A stretch of DNA of 64,000 nt, taken from Betaproteobacteria bacterium (GTDB lineage: Bacteria; Pseudomonadota; Gammaproteobacteria; Burkholderiales; SG8-39). Shown here in pieces: positions 17,039 to 25,847 of the stretch. Numbering within the stretch: the stretch's first letter is position 1; each line of letters opens with the position of its first letter. A model generated the notes under the pieces. It was not told the DNA's origin and made no database searches. It was given only the letters and a program-made list of their open reading frames with translations. The translations under genes were made by a program, and so were the position numbers. The stretch lies in assembly GCA_004297625.1 (NCBI GenBank), contig SCTY01000047.1, positions 62,001 to 126,000 of the forward strand, given 5' to 3'.

Positions 17039-18425
17039 TTTCCGGCGCCGGCTGCGCCAGCGGCTCGGTGTTGTTCGCCTGCGCTTCCGGGCGCCTGCCG
17101 GGCGGCAACCGGGCCGGGAAGCGAATGCGCACCGCAAGCCCTGGAAGCGCGGCGCCGGGCTGCGAGTCCGCAAGCGCGATAGTGCCCTGATGACGCTCGG
17201 CGATGGCCTTCACGATGGCAAGGCCAAGCCCGGTGCCACGCGTGGAGTCGCCGGCAACGCGATGAAAGCGCTCGAAAACGCGTTCGCGCTCGGTCACCGG
17301 AATCCCCCTGCCCGCGTCCGTGACGCAAAGCTCGACCTGCCGCTCCTCCGCGCGCACCGACACGGTGACTGCGCTGTTCTCCGGCGCGTAGCGCAATGCG
17401 TTGTCGACCAGGTTCTCGAGAAGCGAGCGCAGCTCCGTCTCGGCTCCCGGGATCCAAGCCGAGGCCGGCGCGTCGGCGCCGAGGTCCACCTCCTGGCTCT
17501 CGGCGCGCGGCGCGTAGCTGCCCACCACCTCGCGCGCCATGCGGGCGAGGTTCACCGGCTGAAAGGGCGCCGACTGCACGCCCGGCTCGAGGCGCGCGAA
17601 ATCCATGAGCTGCTGGACCAGGCGCCGGGCACGCTCCACGCCACGCTCGAGCTCGGCGAGCGCGGTTGCGCGCGCCGCCGTGCTGTGCGCACGCTCGGCG
17701 AGCTGCACCTGCAGCGCGAGCGCGGCCACCGGCGAGCGCAGCTCGTGCGCGGCATCGGCGAGAAAGCGCCGCTGCGCGCCGAGCGCGCCTTCGAGGCGCG
17801 CAAGCAGCGCGTTGATCTGCTCCACGAGGGGCAGCAGCTCCCGCGGGACGTTGTCGGTCGGCAGCGGGTCGAGGCGCGATGCGTCGCGGTCGCTTACCCG
17901 GCGCGAAGTCTCGTCGAGCGGCGCGAGCCCGCGCTTCAGCACCCATGCCACCAGCACCACGAGCAGCGGAATCAGCATGAGCATGGGCATCAGCACGCTG
18001 ATAGAGAGGTCGCGCGCGAGCGTATCGCGCGCTCCCATCGCCTGACCGACCTGCACCGTGCCTTCCTCGGTGACGTGCGTGTACACGCGCCACAGGCCTT
18101 CCGCGCTGTCCATGAACGCATAGCCTTCGGTGTAGGTCTGCGGCAGGTCGCTTGGCAGCGAAGGCAGCGCGGTCTCGAAATAGATCCGCCCCCCTTGGTC
18201 GTAGGCGCGTACTGAAAGCGCGAATCCCGGGCGCGCGATGCGCACGCGCCGGGTCTGCCAGTCCTCGCGCAGGTGCACGGCGTGCGCGACCTGCTTCAGC
18301 TCGTCGTCGAAGACGCGCCCGATCTGGTTGCGCGTAAGCACGTAGGTCGCGGCGAGCACGACGATGGTGCCGAGGGCGAGCGCGCTCACCAGCCACAGGA
18401 CCAGGTTGGCGCGGATCGATCTCAC
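17034..18425 (-). CDS. sensor histidine kinase, QseC/PmrB family
   Basis: The 463-residue protein has two membrane helices (about 8-30 and 143-163) flanking a periplasmic domain of roughly 110 residues. A HAMP-like linker, HisKA with His227 in DAAHELRSPVAAL, and HATPase boxes (LVDNALRYAP, DAGRGIP, GTGLGLAIV) follow. A Pro-rich tail ends the protein. Its start overlaps the response regulator stop by 4 nt, so the pair is one operon. It presumably phosphorylates that regulator. Confidence 0.93.
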   Translation of the reverse strand: MRSIRANLVLWLVSALALGTIVVLAATYVLTRNQIGRVFDDELKQVAHAVHLREDWQTRRVRIARPGFALSVRAYDQGGRIYFETALPSLPSDLPQTYTEGYAFMDSAEGLWRVYTHVTEEGTVQVGQAMGARDTLARDLSISVLMPMLMLIPLLVVLVAWVLKRGLAPLDETSRRVSDRDASRLDPLPTDNVPRELLPLVEQINALLARLEGALGAQRRFLADAAHELRSPVAALALQVQLAERAHSTAARATALAELERGVERARRLVQQLMDFARLEPGVQSAPFQPVNLARMAREVVGSYAPRAESQEVDLGADAPASAWIPGAETELRSLLENLVDNALRYAPENSAVTVSVRAEERQVELCVTDAGRGIPVTERERVFERFHRVAGDSTRGTGLGLAIVKAIAERHQGTIALADSQPGAALPGLAVRIRFPARLPPGRRPEAQANNTEPLAQPAPEI

Positions 18426-19084
18426 TGCAGCTGGGCGATGCGGTAGCCCACGCCGCGCACGTTGCGGATGAGCTGCGGCTTGAGCTTGCGCCGGAGGTGA
18501 TGGAGATGCACCTCGATGCTGTTGCTGCCCACCTCCTCGCCCCAGCCGTAGACCGCGTCCTCGAGCTTCTCGCGCGAGACGACTGCACCCGGCTCCTTCA
18601 TCAGCGCCTCGAGGACCGCGAACTCGCGCGGCGACAGATCCACCCGCGCGCCGCGGAAGGTCACGACGCGCTTCACGGGATCGATGGTCAGCGCGCCGTA
18701 GCTCATCTCGGGCGAAGGCCGTCCTTCGCGCCGCCGGATCACCGCCCGGGCGCGCGCCAGCAGCTCGTCGAGATCGAAAGGCTTGACGAGGTAATCGTCC
18801 GCGCCGTTGTCGAGGCCCGTGACGCGGTCGGCGACGGCATCGCGGGCGGTGATGATCACCACCGGCAGCGCCCCGCCGGCGCGGCGCAGCCCCTTGAGGA
18901 TCTCGAGCCCGTCCCGGCGCGGCAGCCCGAGGTCGAGCAACGCAAGGTCGTAGACTTCGTTGGCGAGCGCGAGCTCCGCGTCGGCGCCGTCGCGCACCCA
19001 GTCCACGGTGTAGCCGCCGTCGTGCAGCCCGGCGACGACGGCGCGGCCGATCATCGGATCGTCTTCGATAACCAGCACTCTCAT
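18422..19084 (-). CDS. OmpR-family response regulator, PmrA/QseB-like
   Basis: The 220-residue protein has a receiver domain with the acidic pair ED at 7-8, phospho-acceptor Asp51 (LLDLGLPRRDGL) and Lys in YLVKPFD. A winged-helix DNA-binding domain follows, with LSPREFAVLEALMKEPGAVV and SNSIEVHLHHLRRKL. OmpR-family regulators bind direct repeats at about 11-bp spacing. A TTAA-N7-TTAA site lies 35 nt before its ATG, and similar sites recur through the preceding 10 kb, so autoregulation and control of that region are likely. Confidence 0.93.
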   Translation of the reverse strand: MRVLVIEDDPMIGRAVVAGLHDGGYTVDWVRDGADAELALANEVYDLALLDLGLPRRDGLEILKGLRRAGGALPVVIITARDAVADRVTGLDNGADDYLVKPFDLDELLARARAVIRRREGRPSPEMSYGALTIDPVKRVVTFRGARVDLSPREFAVLEALMKEPGAVVSREKLEDAVYGWGEEVGSNSIEVHLHHLRRKLKPQLIRNVRGVGYRIAQLQ

Positions 19085-19119
19085 GGCGGCCAAGTATGCC
19101 GCACTATGAGGCGCGCATC

Positions 19120-19136
19120 GTTAAAGCAGACTTAAC
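19120..19136. promoter_or_regulatory. PmrA-like box 7 upstream of the regulator operon
   Basis: The site reads gTTAAa-gcaga-cTTAAc, 35 nt before the response regulator start. The second half-site gives the TAA stop of the gene at 19132-19998. The position fits autoregulation. Confidence 0.62.
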
Positions 19137-19998
19137 GGCCGAGGTGCCGCGCTCCTTCGGGCGCCTCGGCGAGCGGCCTGCGGCGCCCTGCCATGGCGCC
19201 GAGGACGGCCGCGAGCAGCGACAGGAGCAGCGCGCCGAAGGCGATCCAGGCGGCCTTGCTCGCCTGCGGTTTCACCTCTTCGGCCTTCTGCGTGAGGGCG
19301 CCGCTCGACTTGGCCTTCTCCATGAGCTGCGCGAGGCCCTGCTTCGCCTCCGCGGCGGCTTGCGTCGGATTGCCGCGGTTGTTCTCGACCCGCTGCGCGG
19401 TTTCGCTCAAGCTCGCCTGGACCTCGTTGGCCTGCATGCCGGTGGCGGCTGCTATCTGCTCGGCGGTCTTCGGGTCCTTCAGGCGCGCGACGATCCGGTC
19501 GACGCCGCCGGACATGTCCATGCGGCCGGACTGCAGGACGCTGGAGAACGTCTGGGCCGCTCCGCCGACGAGCTTGAACACGCCGCTGGCGAGCATGCCG
19601 ACGCCGCTGCCCGCCATGTAAAACATGAGCAGCACGCTCACCACCCATACCAGAGCGCCTTCGAAGAATCCGGTCGTGCCGTCGAAGATCGCGCCGATTC
19701 GCGTCGACGCCATGCCGCCCACGAAGAGCGCGACGAGCAGCGACACGCCGGCCCAGATGCCCGCCCCGGCGCCGAGCGTGGAGGCTCGCGTCTCGCCCGG
19801 CTGCAGCGCCGACACGCCGACCGCGACGCCGAGCGCGCTCAGGAGCAGCAGCAGCCCGACGGCGACCAGCACGCCGCCGAAGATGCCGCCCCATGAAACT
19901 TTCATGCCTTCGCCGCTCAGGATCGCCGGGTAGGCGATGCGCCGGCGCTCGCCGAGCCGGCGCTCGTGATACGAATTGCCTCGAACTGCTGTAGCCAT
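19132..19998 (-). CDS. multi-pass membrane protein, unknown function
   Basis: The 288-residue protein has four N-terminal helices rich in Gly and Ala (for example WGGIFGGVLVAVGLLLLLSA and ALVWVVSVLLMFYMAG). A soluble middle part follows (KDPKTAEQIAAATGMQANEV), then a C-terminal helix near 255-275. AAAGGAA precedes ATG 19998, which excludes the arginine-rich upstream extension. I do not recognise a characterised family. The layout, with helices and a cytoplasmic region before a last helix, suggests an envelope stress protein. Confidence 0.75.
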   Translation of the reverse strand: MATAVRGNSYHERRLGERRRIAYPAILSGEGMKVSWGGIFGGVLVAVGLLLLLSALGVAVGVSALQPGETRASTLGAGAGIWAGVSLLVALFVGGMASTRIGAIFDGTTGFFEGALVWVVSVLLMFYMAGSGVGMLASGVFKLVGGAAQTFSSVLQSGRMDMSGGVDRIVARLKDPKTAEQIAAATGMQANEVQASLSETAQRVENNRGNPTQAAAEAKQGLAQLMEKAKSSGALTQKAEEVKPQASKAAWIAFGALLLSLLAAVLGAMAGRRRPLAEAPEGARHLGR

Positions 19999-20100
19999 GC
20001 GGGTTCCTTTCCGTTGAAGAAGGTTCGGCTCGAAGCCGCAGCAATCTTTGCTCCCGGGTCGGGTTCGAACATTGCATCTGGGTCGGCAACGGAAACGGCC

Positions 20101-20475
20101 ATGCGGCTTGCGGCTCTCGCTCTTATCGTTCTCACGCTTGAAGGCGGCGGCAGCGGCGGCTTGAGCCTGCGCGAGCTGCCCAAGGCGACCCTGCACTCGA
20201 TCGGGCTCGGCTACGGTCTCGGCGTGGTGAAGCTAGGCGCGGCAGGCGAGCGCGCCGGCCTGCGCATCGGCGACGTGATCTACGGGGTGAACCACAGCAG
20301 GATCTACAGCGTGCAGGAATTCAGCCAGGCAATCGCGAAGCCCAACGATGGCCGCGTTGGGCTGCTTGTGCGGCGCGGGAAAACCGATCTCTACGTGCCG
20401 ATGGATCTCGGCGCCGGGCGGCATCCGGAAATCACGCCGCCGCGGCGTTCTACAGATACTCTTCTGCGCACTTGA
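20101..20475 (+). CDS. secreted PDZ-domain protein
   Basis: The 124-residue protein has a signal peptide (MRLAALALIVLTLEGGG) and a PDZ domain: LGYGLGVVKLGAAGERAG, then LRIGDVIYGVNHSRIYSVQ and VGLLVRRGKTDLYVPMDL. Stand-alone periplasmic PDZ domains dock on proteases or other envelope proteins; no catalytic domain is present. The last 26 nt overlap the converging gene at 20450. Confidence 0.8.
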   Translation: MRLAALALIVLTLEGGGSGGLSLRELPKATLHSIGLGYGLGVVKLGAAGERAGLRIGDVIYGVNHSRIYSVQEFSQAIAKPNDGRVGLLVRRGKTDLYVPMDLGAGRHPEITPPRRSTDTLLRT

Positions 20476-20725
20476 TGATCTCGACGTTGCTGGCGCGGTC
20501 CAGGCAGTGGCGCGCATCTTGGTGGCGGCGCGATGTGTTCGCCATCGCGGTGCCTTTTTTCGCCTGAGCTCCCGCCGGCTTTTGAGCCTCGGGCTTTGCG
20601 GCCTCGGCCGGAGCGGCCGCTGCCGGAGCGGCTGCCGGCTTGGCGGGCTCTTTGTTCGGCGCGGGCGCCTGCGCCCAGGCCGCGGCGGCCGTGGCGAATG
20701 CAGCGAGCAGGATCATTGTTTTCAT
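20450..20725 (-). CDS. secreted Ala/Pro-rich small protein with two C-terminal cysteines
   Basis: The 91-residue protein has a signal peptide (MKTMILLAAFATAAAAWAQ), a low-complexity Ala-Pro-Lys stretch and a conserved-looking end HCLDRASNVEIIKCAEEYL with two Cys that could form a disulfide. ATG 20725 begins the signal peptide. It overlaps the PDZ gene tail to tail. Function unknown. Confidence 0.65.
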   Translation of the reverse strand: MKTMILLAAFATAAAAWAQAPAPNKEPAKPAAAPAAAAPAEAAKPEAQKPAGAQAKKGTAMANTSRRHQDARHCLDRASNVEIIKCAEEYL

Positions 20726-20797
20726 GGGCCTGTCCTCCGGATAACCCAACTGCGCAAGAATATCCCTATTTGCCGCGAGGCGCCTCTGTGCACTTCG

Positions 20798-21412
20798 TCA
20801 CGGCGTCTGCAGCGCGGCGCGGTACGCCGGCGCGAGCTCTTGCGCGCCCGCCACGGTGACATTCAGGTCGCGCAGCAGCCCGTCGCGCAGGTCGTAGATC
20901 CAGCCGTGCACGTGCAGCGCTTGGCCGCGCGCCCATGCGTCCTGAACGATGGTCGTCTGGCACACGTTGGCCACTTGCTCGATCACGTTCAACTCGCATA
21001 GACGATCTTCGGCAGCCGCCTGGTGCTTGTCCCGCACGTCCTGCACATGACGCAGCCAGTTGTCGATCAGCCCATGGCGCTCGCCGCGCAGCGCGGCGCG
21101 CACGCCACTGCACCCGTAGTGCCCGCAAACAATGACATGGCGCACCTTCAGAATGTCGACGGCGAACTGGATGACCGAAAGGCAGTTGAGGTCGGTGTGC
21201 ACCACGATGTTCGCTACGTTGCGATGCACGAACAGCTCGCCGGGCATCAGGCCCACTATCTCGTTCGCCGGCACGCGGCTGTCGGAGCAGCCGATCCACA
21301 GGTAGGCGGGGGTTTGCTGCCGCGAGAGCCGCTCGAAGAACGCCGGGTCCTGCGCCCGGATCCTGGCGGCCCAGGCGGCGTTGTTCCGGAAAAGAGGTGT
21401 CAGGGAACGCAT
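20798..21412 (-). CDS. can: beta-carbonic anhydrase
   Basis: This enzyme interconverts CO2 and bicarbonate. The 204-residue protein has the zinc ligands Cys42, His98 and Cys101 with the catalytic pair Asp44-Arg46 (IGCSDSRVPANEI and CGHYGCSGV). The length fits the bacterial Can type. ATG 21412 is followed directly by the family start RSLTPLFRNNAAW. It is divergent from the peroxiredoxin gene, with 52 nt between the starts. Confidence 0.96.
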   Translation of the reverse strand: MRSLTPLFRNNAAWAARIRAQDPAFFERLSRQQTPAYLWIGCSDSRVPANEIVGLMPGELFVHRNVANIVVHTDLNCLSVIQFAVDILKVRHVIVCGHYGCSGVRAALRGERHGLIDNWLRHVQDVRDKHQAAAEDRLCELNVIEQVANVCQTTIVQDAWARGQALHVHGWIYDLRDGLLRDLNVTVAGAQELAPAYRAALQTP

Positions 21413-21464
21413 GGGTTTCGGTATTATCGGCGCTCCCCGCAAAGACCATCCTGAGGAGATCCGT

Positions 21465-21971
21465 ATGACGATCAAGGTCGGCGACAAGCTGCCGGAGGGC
21501 AAGCTCATGGAATCCACGGAATTCGATTCCGCCACGCAGTGCGCGATGGCGCCCAAGGAATTGAACGTCGGCGAGGCGGCAAGGGGCAAGAAGATCGCGA
21601 TCTTCGGCCTGCCCGGCGCGTACACGCCGACCTGCTCGGCGAAGCACGTGCCGAGCTACGTGCAGAACGCCCAGCAGCTCCAGAGCAAGGGCGTGAACGA
21701 GATCTGGTGCGTGGCGGTCAACGACGCCTTCGTCATGGCGCACTGGGGACGCGACCAGAAGGCGCTCGGCAAGATCCGCTTCCTCGCCGACGGCAGCGCC
21801 GAATGGACCAGGAAGCTCGGGCTGGAGCTCGACCTCGGCGCGCGCGGCATGGGCATGCGCATGCAGCGCTTCTCGATGCTCGTGGACAACGGCGTGGTGA
21901 AGCAGCTCAACGTCGAGGCGCCCGGCAAGTTCGAAGTGTCCGACGCCGGTACCATGCTGAAGCAGCTTTGA
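21465..21971 (+). CDS. peroxiredoxin, Prx5/AhpE-like redoxin
   Basis: The 168-residue protein reduces peroxides. The peroxidatic Cys57 lies in GLPGAYTPTCSAKHVP, and the family tail (FEVSDAGTML) is present. This is the Prx5 class, often glutathione- or glutaredoxin-dependent. GAGGAG precedes ATG 21465. A TATTAT sequence at 21422-21427 could be the -10 element. Confidence 0.95.
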   Translation: MTIKVGDKLPEGKLMESTEFDSATQCAMAPKELNVGEAARGKKIAIFGLPGAYTPTCSAKHVPSYVQNAQQLQSKGVNEIWCVAVNDAFVMAHWGRDQKALGKIRFLADGSAEWTRKLGLELDLGARGMGMRMQRFSMLVDNGVVKQLNVEAPGKFEVSDAGTMLKQL

Positions 21972-22100
21972 GTGACCAGGACTGCTCTTCTGTTGGCGGC
22001 GCTGCTCCTTGGCGCGGGTAGCAGCGTCCGCGCGCAGAGCGGCGATCCGGCGAAATGCGAGGCGAACGCGAAGCGGCGCCCGGCGCACCGCAGGAAATAG
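21972..22100 (+). CDS. possible 42-residue secreted basic peptide
   Basis: Directly after the peroxiredoxin stop codon a GTG opens a 42-codon frame. It has a signal-peptide-like start (MTRTALLLAALLLGAGSSVR) and a short basic tail containing one Cys (SGDPAKCEANAKRRPAHRRK). Tight coupling and the signal-like profile suggest a real gene, but codon bias alone could also produce such a frame. Confidence 0.4.
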   Translation: MTRTALLLAALLLGAGSSVRAQSGDPAKCEANAKRRPAHRRK

Positions 22101-22194
22101 CGCCGCGCCGGGCGGCGCTGGAACTGTGGTGCGCCCGGGCAGTCCTATAATCACCCGCTCTATCCGCCCTTTGCGCTTGGTCACCCTGGATCCG
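22101..22194. promoter_or_regulatory. promoter region of the M16 peptidase gene
   Basis: This 94-nt gap contains TATAAT at 22146-22151, a perfect -10 match 43 nt before the ATG. No clear -35 is visible. Confidence 0.45.
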
Positions 22195-24891
22195 ATGAGA
22201 CGGCTCTTCGCCGCCACGTTCCTGCTGCTTGCTTCCGCGCTCGCCTGCGCGCAGCCGCTGCAGAAGCTCCATTCGGTCGAAGGCGTCACCGAATACAAGC
22301 TGGCGAACGGGCTGCGGGTGCTCGCGGTGCCGGATCCCGGCATCGACACGATCACCGTGCACATCACATACCTCGTCGGCTCGCGCCACGAGGGCTACGG
22401 CGAGAAAGGCATGGCGCACCTCCTCGAGCACATGCTCTTCAAGGGCTCCAAGCGCCATCCCAACATCAAGGACGAGTTCACTCGCCGGGGCGCGCGCTGG
22501 AACGGCACCACGTCCAACGACCGCACCACGTACTTCGAGACCTTCGGCGCGAGCGCCGACAACCTCGAGTGGGCGCTCGGGATGGAAGCCGACCGGATGC
22601 TCAACTCGTTCATCTCCAAGGAGGCCCTGGACAGCGAGATGACGGTGGTGCGCAACGAGTTCGAGATGGGCGAGAACAATGCCGGCTCGATTCTTTTCCA
22701 GCGGATGGTGCAGCTCGCCTTCCCCTGGCACAACTACGGCAACCCGATCATCGGACAGCGCGCCGACATCGAGAAGGTGCCCATCGGCAAACTGCAGGCG
22801 TTTTATCGTACCTGGTACCAGCCGGACAACGCCGTGCTGATCATCGCGGGCAGGTTCGAGGAGCCGAAGGCGCTCGAGCTGGTCGCGAAGTATTTTGCGC
22901 CGCTGCCCAGGCCCGCGAGGGCGCTGCCGACCTTCTACACCGAGGAGCCAACGCAGGACGGCGAGCGCGGCGTCACCCTGCGCCGCGTCGGCGAGAACCA
23001 GCTCGTCTCGGCGCTCTATCGCGTCCCGGCCGGGCACCATCCCGATTACCCGGCGATCGACGTCCTGGTCCAGGTCCTCGGCGAGCCGCCGTCCGGCCGC
23101 CTGCACCGCGCCCTCGTGCAGAAGGGATTGGCGAGCTACGTGTGGGGCGCGGAGCGCGGCCTGCACGATCCGGGAATGGTTTATTTCGGCGCCGGCCTGC
23201 CCAAGGACGGCAACCTCCAGGCAGCGCGCGAGGCGCTTCTCGGCGTGGTGGAGCAGCTGAAAAAGCAGCCGATCCGCGCCGAAGAAGTGGAGCGCGCGCG
23301 CACCGCGCTCCTGAACGACTTCGAGAAAACCGAGCAAGAGACCGGCGCGTTCGTGCGCGCGCTCTCGGAGTTCGGCGCCATCGGCGACTGGCGGCTGTTC
23401 TTCCTTTACCGGGAGCGCCTGAAGAAGGTGACGCTTGCCGACGTGCAGCGGGTCGCCGAGCACTACCTGAAGCCGGCCAACCGCGTCCTGGGCACGTTCG
23501 TGCCGACCGATGCGCCCGACCGCGCCGAGATCCCCCAGTCGGACGACTATCTCGCGGCGCTCGACGCGTTCAAGGGCGAGTCCGAAGGCGTGCGCCTCGG
23601 CGAGGCTTTCGATCCTTCGCCGAAGAACATCGAGTCGCGCGTCGTGCGGCGCGAGCTCGCGAACGGCATCCGCGCCGCGCTGCTGCCGAAGAAGACCCGC
23701 GGCGGCCGCGTGGTCGCGAACCTGACCCTTCACTGGGGCGACGAGAAGAGCCTGATGAACCGCGAGGTCGCGTGCGGGTTTGCCGGCGACATGCTGATGC
23801 GCGGCACGCGCGGGCACGACCGGGCGCAGCTGAAAGACGCCTTCGAGAAGCTGAACGCCGCCGTTTCCGTGAGCGGCGACGGCGCGCACATCGAGGTGCG
23901 GCGCGAGAACCTCGCCGCCGCGCTGCGACTGCTCGCGGAAGTGCTGCGCGAGCCGGCGTTTTCGCCGCGGGAATTCGAGGAATTGAAGCGCGCGTCGATC
24001 ACCGGCACGGAAGCGCAGCGCACCGATCCTTCGGCGCGCGCTTCCGTGCAGCTGGCGCGCGATCTCACCGTTTATCCCAAGGGCCATCCGAATTACACGC
24101 CCACGCTGGAAGAGCGCATTGCCTGGCTGCGCGAGACGACGCTCGAAGACGCGCAGGCCTGCTATCGCGAGCTCTTCGGCGCCACGGGGGCCGATTTCGT
24201 GGCGGTCGGGGACTTCGATCCGCAAGAGGTCGGCCGGCTGGTCGACGAGCTGTTCGGCTCATGGCAGACGCCGCGGCCGTTCGAGCGCGTGCCGACGCGC
24301 TATTTCGAGCGCCCCGCCGCCGAGCGCGAGATCATCACGCCGGACAAGGCGAACGCGGTGCTGCGCGGCGGCTTGAATATCAAGCTGCGCGACGATCACC
24401 CGGATTTCCCCGCGCTGGTGCTCGCCAACTATCTCCTCGGCGGCACGTCGACCGCGCGCGTGCCGGCGCGCGTGCGGGAGAAGGAGGGCCTCTCCTACAG
24501 CACCTACACGTCGTTCAGCTCGAGCGTCTTCGACGAGGCGGCCGGGTTCCGCGTCAGCGCCATCTTCGCGCCGCAGAACCGCAGCCGCGTGGAGCGCGCC
24601 ATCCGCGAAGAGCTCGAGCGCGCGGTGCGCGAGGGCTTCGCGCCGGAGGAGATCGAAAACGGCAAGAAAGCGCTGCTCGAGGCGCGGCGCATGGCGCGCA
24701 CGCAGGACCGCGCGCTCGCCAATCGGCTGGGCAACTACCTGTTCTTCAAGCGCACTTTCGCCTGGGACATCGGGTTCGAGCAGAAGATCGCGGCGCTCGC
24801 GCCGGATGAGGTCAACGCGGCTCTGCGCCGCCATATCGACCCGGCGAAGCTCTCCATCGTCACCGCCGGCGACCTGAAGAAAAAAGAGTAG
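22195..24891 (+). CDS. M16 family zinc metallopeptidase, full-length two-half form
   Basis: The 898-residue exported protein has a signal peptide (MRRLFAATFLLLASALACAQ). The inverted zinc motif HLLEH lies at about 75-79 with the third ligand Glu in the downstream EMTVVRNEFEMGE segment. A second, inactive M16 half follows from about residue 500. Length and layout resemble pitrilysin/PqqL-like periplasmic peptidases that degrade peptides. Upstream lies the peroxiredoxin gene; mscL converges 3 nt after the stop. Confidence 0.93.
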   Translation: MRRLFAATFLLLASALACAQPLQKLHSVEGVTEYKLANGLRVLAVPDPGIDTITVHITYLVGSRHEGYGEKGMAHLLEHMLFKGSKRHPNIKDEFTRRGARWNGTTSNDRTTYFETFGASADNLEWALGMEADRMLNSFISKEALDSEMTVVRNEFEMGENNAGSILFQRMVQLAFPWHNYGNPIIGQRADIEKVPIGKLQAFYRTWYQPDNAVLIIAGRFEEPKALELVAKYFAPLPRPARALPTFYTEEPTQDGERGVTLRRVGENQLVSALYRVPAGHHPDYPAIDVLVQVLGEPPSGRLHRALVQKGLASYVWGAERGLHDPGMVYFGAGLPKDGNLQAAREALLGVVEQLKKQPIRAEEVERARTALLNDFEKTEQETGAFVRALSEFGAIGDWRLFFLYRERLKKVTLADVQRVAEHYLKPANRVLGTFVPTDAPDRAEIPQSDDYLAALDAFKGESEGVRLGEAFDPSPKNIESRVVRRELANGIRAALLPKKTRGGRVVANLTLHWGDEKSLMNREVACGFAGDMLMRGTRGHDRAQLKDAFEKLNAAVSVSGDGAHIEVRRENLAAALRLLAEVLREPAFSPREFEELKRASITGTEAQRTDPSARASVQLARDLTVYPKGHPNYTPTLEERIAWLRETTLEDAQACYRELFGATGADFVAVGDFDPQEVGRLVDELFGSWQTPRPFERVPTRYFERPAAEREIITPDKANAVLRGGLNIKLRDDHPDFPALVLANYLLGGTSTARVPARVREKEGLSYSTYTSFSSSVFDEAAGFRVSAIFAPQNRSRVERAIREELERAVREGFAPEEIENGKKALLEARRMARTQDRALANRLGNYLFFKRTFAWDIGFEQKIAALAPDEVNAALRRHIDPAKLSIVTAGDLKKKE

Positions 24892-24894
24892 AAG

Positions 24895-25266
24895 CTAGCG
24901 CTTCAGCAGGTCGCGGATCTCTTCCAGGAGCTTCTCCTGCCGCGGCGGCGGCGCGGCCGCCGGCTTTTCCTCGTCGGCGCGCCGCAAGGCGTTGATCACC
25001 TTCACCGCGACGAAGATCGAGGCGGCGATGATGAGGAAGTCGACGCAGCTCTGGATGAACTTGCCGTAGAGGATCTTCGCCTCCCCCGCCTGCAGCGCGA
25101 GGCTCTTGAAATCGGCACGGCCGATGGCGCCGATCGCCGGCATGACGATGTCCTCGACGAGCGAGGACACGATCTTGCCGAAAGCCGTGCCGATGACGAT
25201 GCCGACGGCAAGGTCGACGACGTTTCCCTTGATCGCGAAGTCGCGGAATTCCCTGAGCAGGCTCAT
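24895..25266 (-). CDS. mscL: large-conductance mechanosensitive channel
   Basis: The 123-residue protein starts [20 protein letters not shown] and continues [17 protein letters not shown], the MscL signature with first helix. A second helix lies near [20 protein letters not shown], and the charged C-terminal helix bundle follows. It opens under membrane tension to release solutes. The start overlaps the greB stop by 4 nt. Confidence 0.96.
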   Translation of the reverse strand: MSLLREFRDFAIKGNVVDLAVGIVIGTAFGKIVSSLVEDIVMPAIGAIGRADFKSLALQAGEAKILYGKFIQSCVDFLIIAASIFVAVKVINALRRADEEKPAAAPPPRQEKLLEEIRDLLKR

Positions 25267-25802
25267 GGATATGCCACCTCCAGTATCTCGAGCGTCTCTT
25301 CGCCGGCGGGCGTGCGCAGCGTGACAGTATCGCCCGCGCGCGCCTTGAGCAGCGCCTTCGCGATGGGCGACACCCAAGACACGATGCCGCGCGCGGGATC
25401 GACTTCGTCCTGGCCGAGAATGGTGATTTCCTTCACGCGGTCCCCTGCTTTTATTTTTACCTTAGCCCCAAAAAAAATCTGGTCGGTATCGCGCCCGGAG
25501 GCGTCGACGATCTCGGCGGCCTCGAGCCGCTTGATGAGGAAGCGCACCCGGCGGTCGATTTCGCGCAGCCTGCGCTTGCCGTAGATGTAGTCGGCGTTCT
25601 CCGAGCGGTCGCCGAGCGACGCAGCCCACGCGACGGTCGTGACGACCTGCGGCCGCTCGCGCTCGACGAGATCGCGCAGCTCGGCCTTCAGCCGCGCGAA
25701 GCCCGCGGGAGAAATGTAGTTCTTGCCGCCCGGCGCAAGCGCCGGCGCCTGAGCGCGTTCCTCCGGCTGCTCGGCGTCTTCCTTGACGAAGGCCTTCGAC
25801 AT
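25263..25802 (-). CDS. greB: transcript cleavage factor GreB
   Basis: The 179-residue protein restarts backtracked RNA polymerase. It has the N-terminal coiled coil ([20 protein letters not shown] and [19 protein letters not shown], with the acidic tip) and a C-terminal FKBP-like domain ([18 protein letters not shown] segment and [11 protein letters not shown]). The [14 protein letters not shown] segment favours GreB over GreA. An AT-rich patch at 25443-25485 encodes [13 protein letters not shown] with A/T-ending codons unlike the rest. It overlaps mscL by 4 nt. Confidence 0.93.
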   Translation of the reverse strand: MSKAFVKEDAEQPEERAQAPALAPGGKNYISPAGFARLKAELRDLVERERPQVVTTVAWAASLGDRSENADYIYGKRRLREIDRRVRFLIKRLEAAEIVDASGRDTDQIFFGAKVKIKAGDRVKEITILGQDEVDPARGIVSWVSPIAKALLKARAGDTVTLRTPAGEETLEILEVAYP

Positions 25803-25814
25803 GGGCGGCGATGA

Positions 25815-25828
25815 AATTCTATAGAATT
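25815..25828. promoter_or_regulatory. perfect 14-bp palindrome in a divergent promoter
   Basis: AATTCTATAGAATT is self-complementary and lies between the divergent starts of greB (25802) and the ankyrin gene (25848). Its TATAG core could act as -10 element on both strands, or the palindrome could be an operator. Confidence 0.45.
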
Positions 25829-25847
25829 GGGGGAACGGGAGGGAGCG

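Noticed and set aside
25443..25485. A/T-rich homopolymer stretch in greB as a programmed slippage site
   Set aside because: The frame is intact through it and encodes the normal GreB sequence, so no frameshift is needed.
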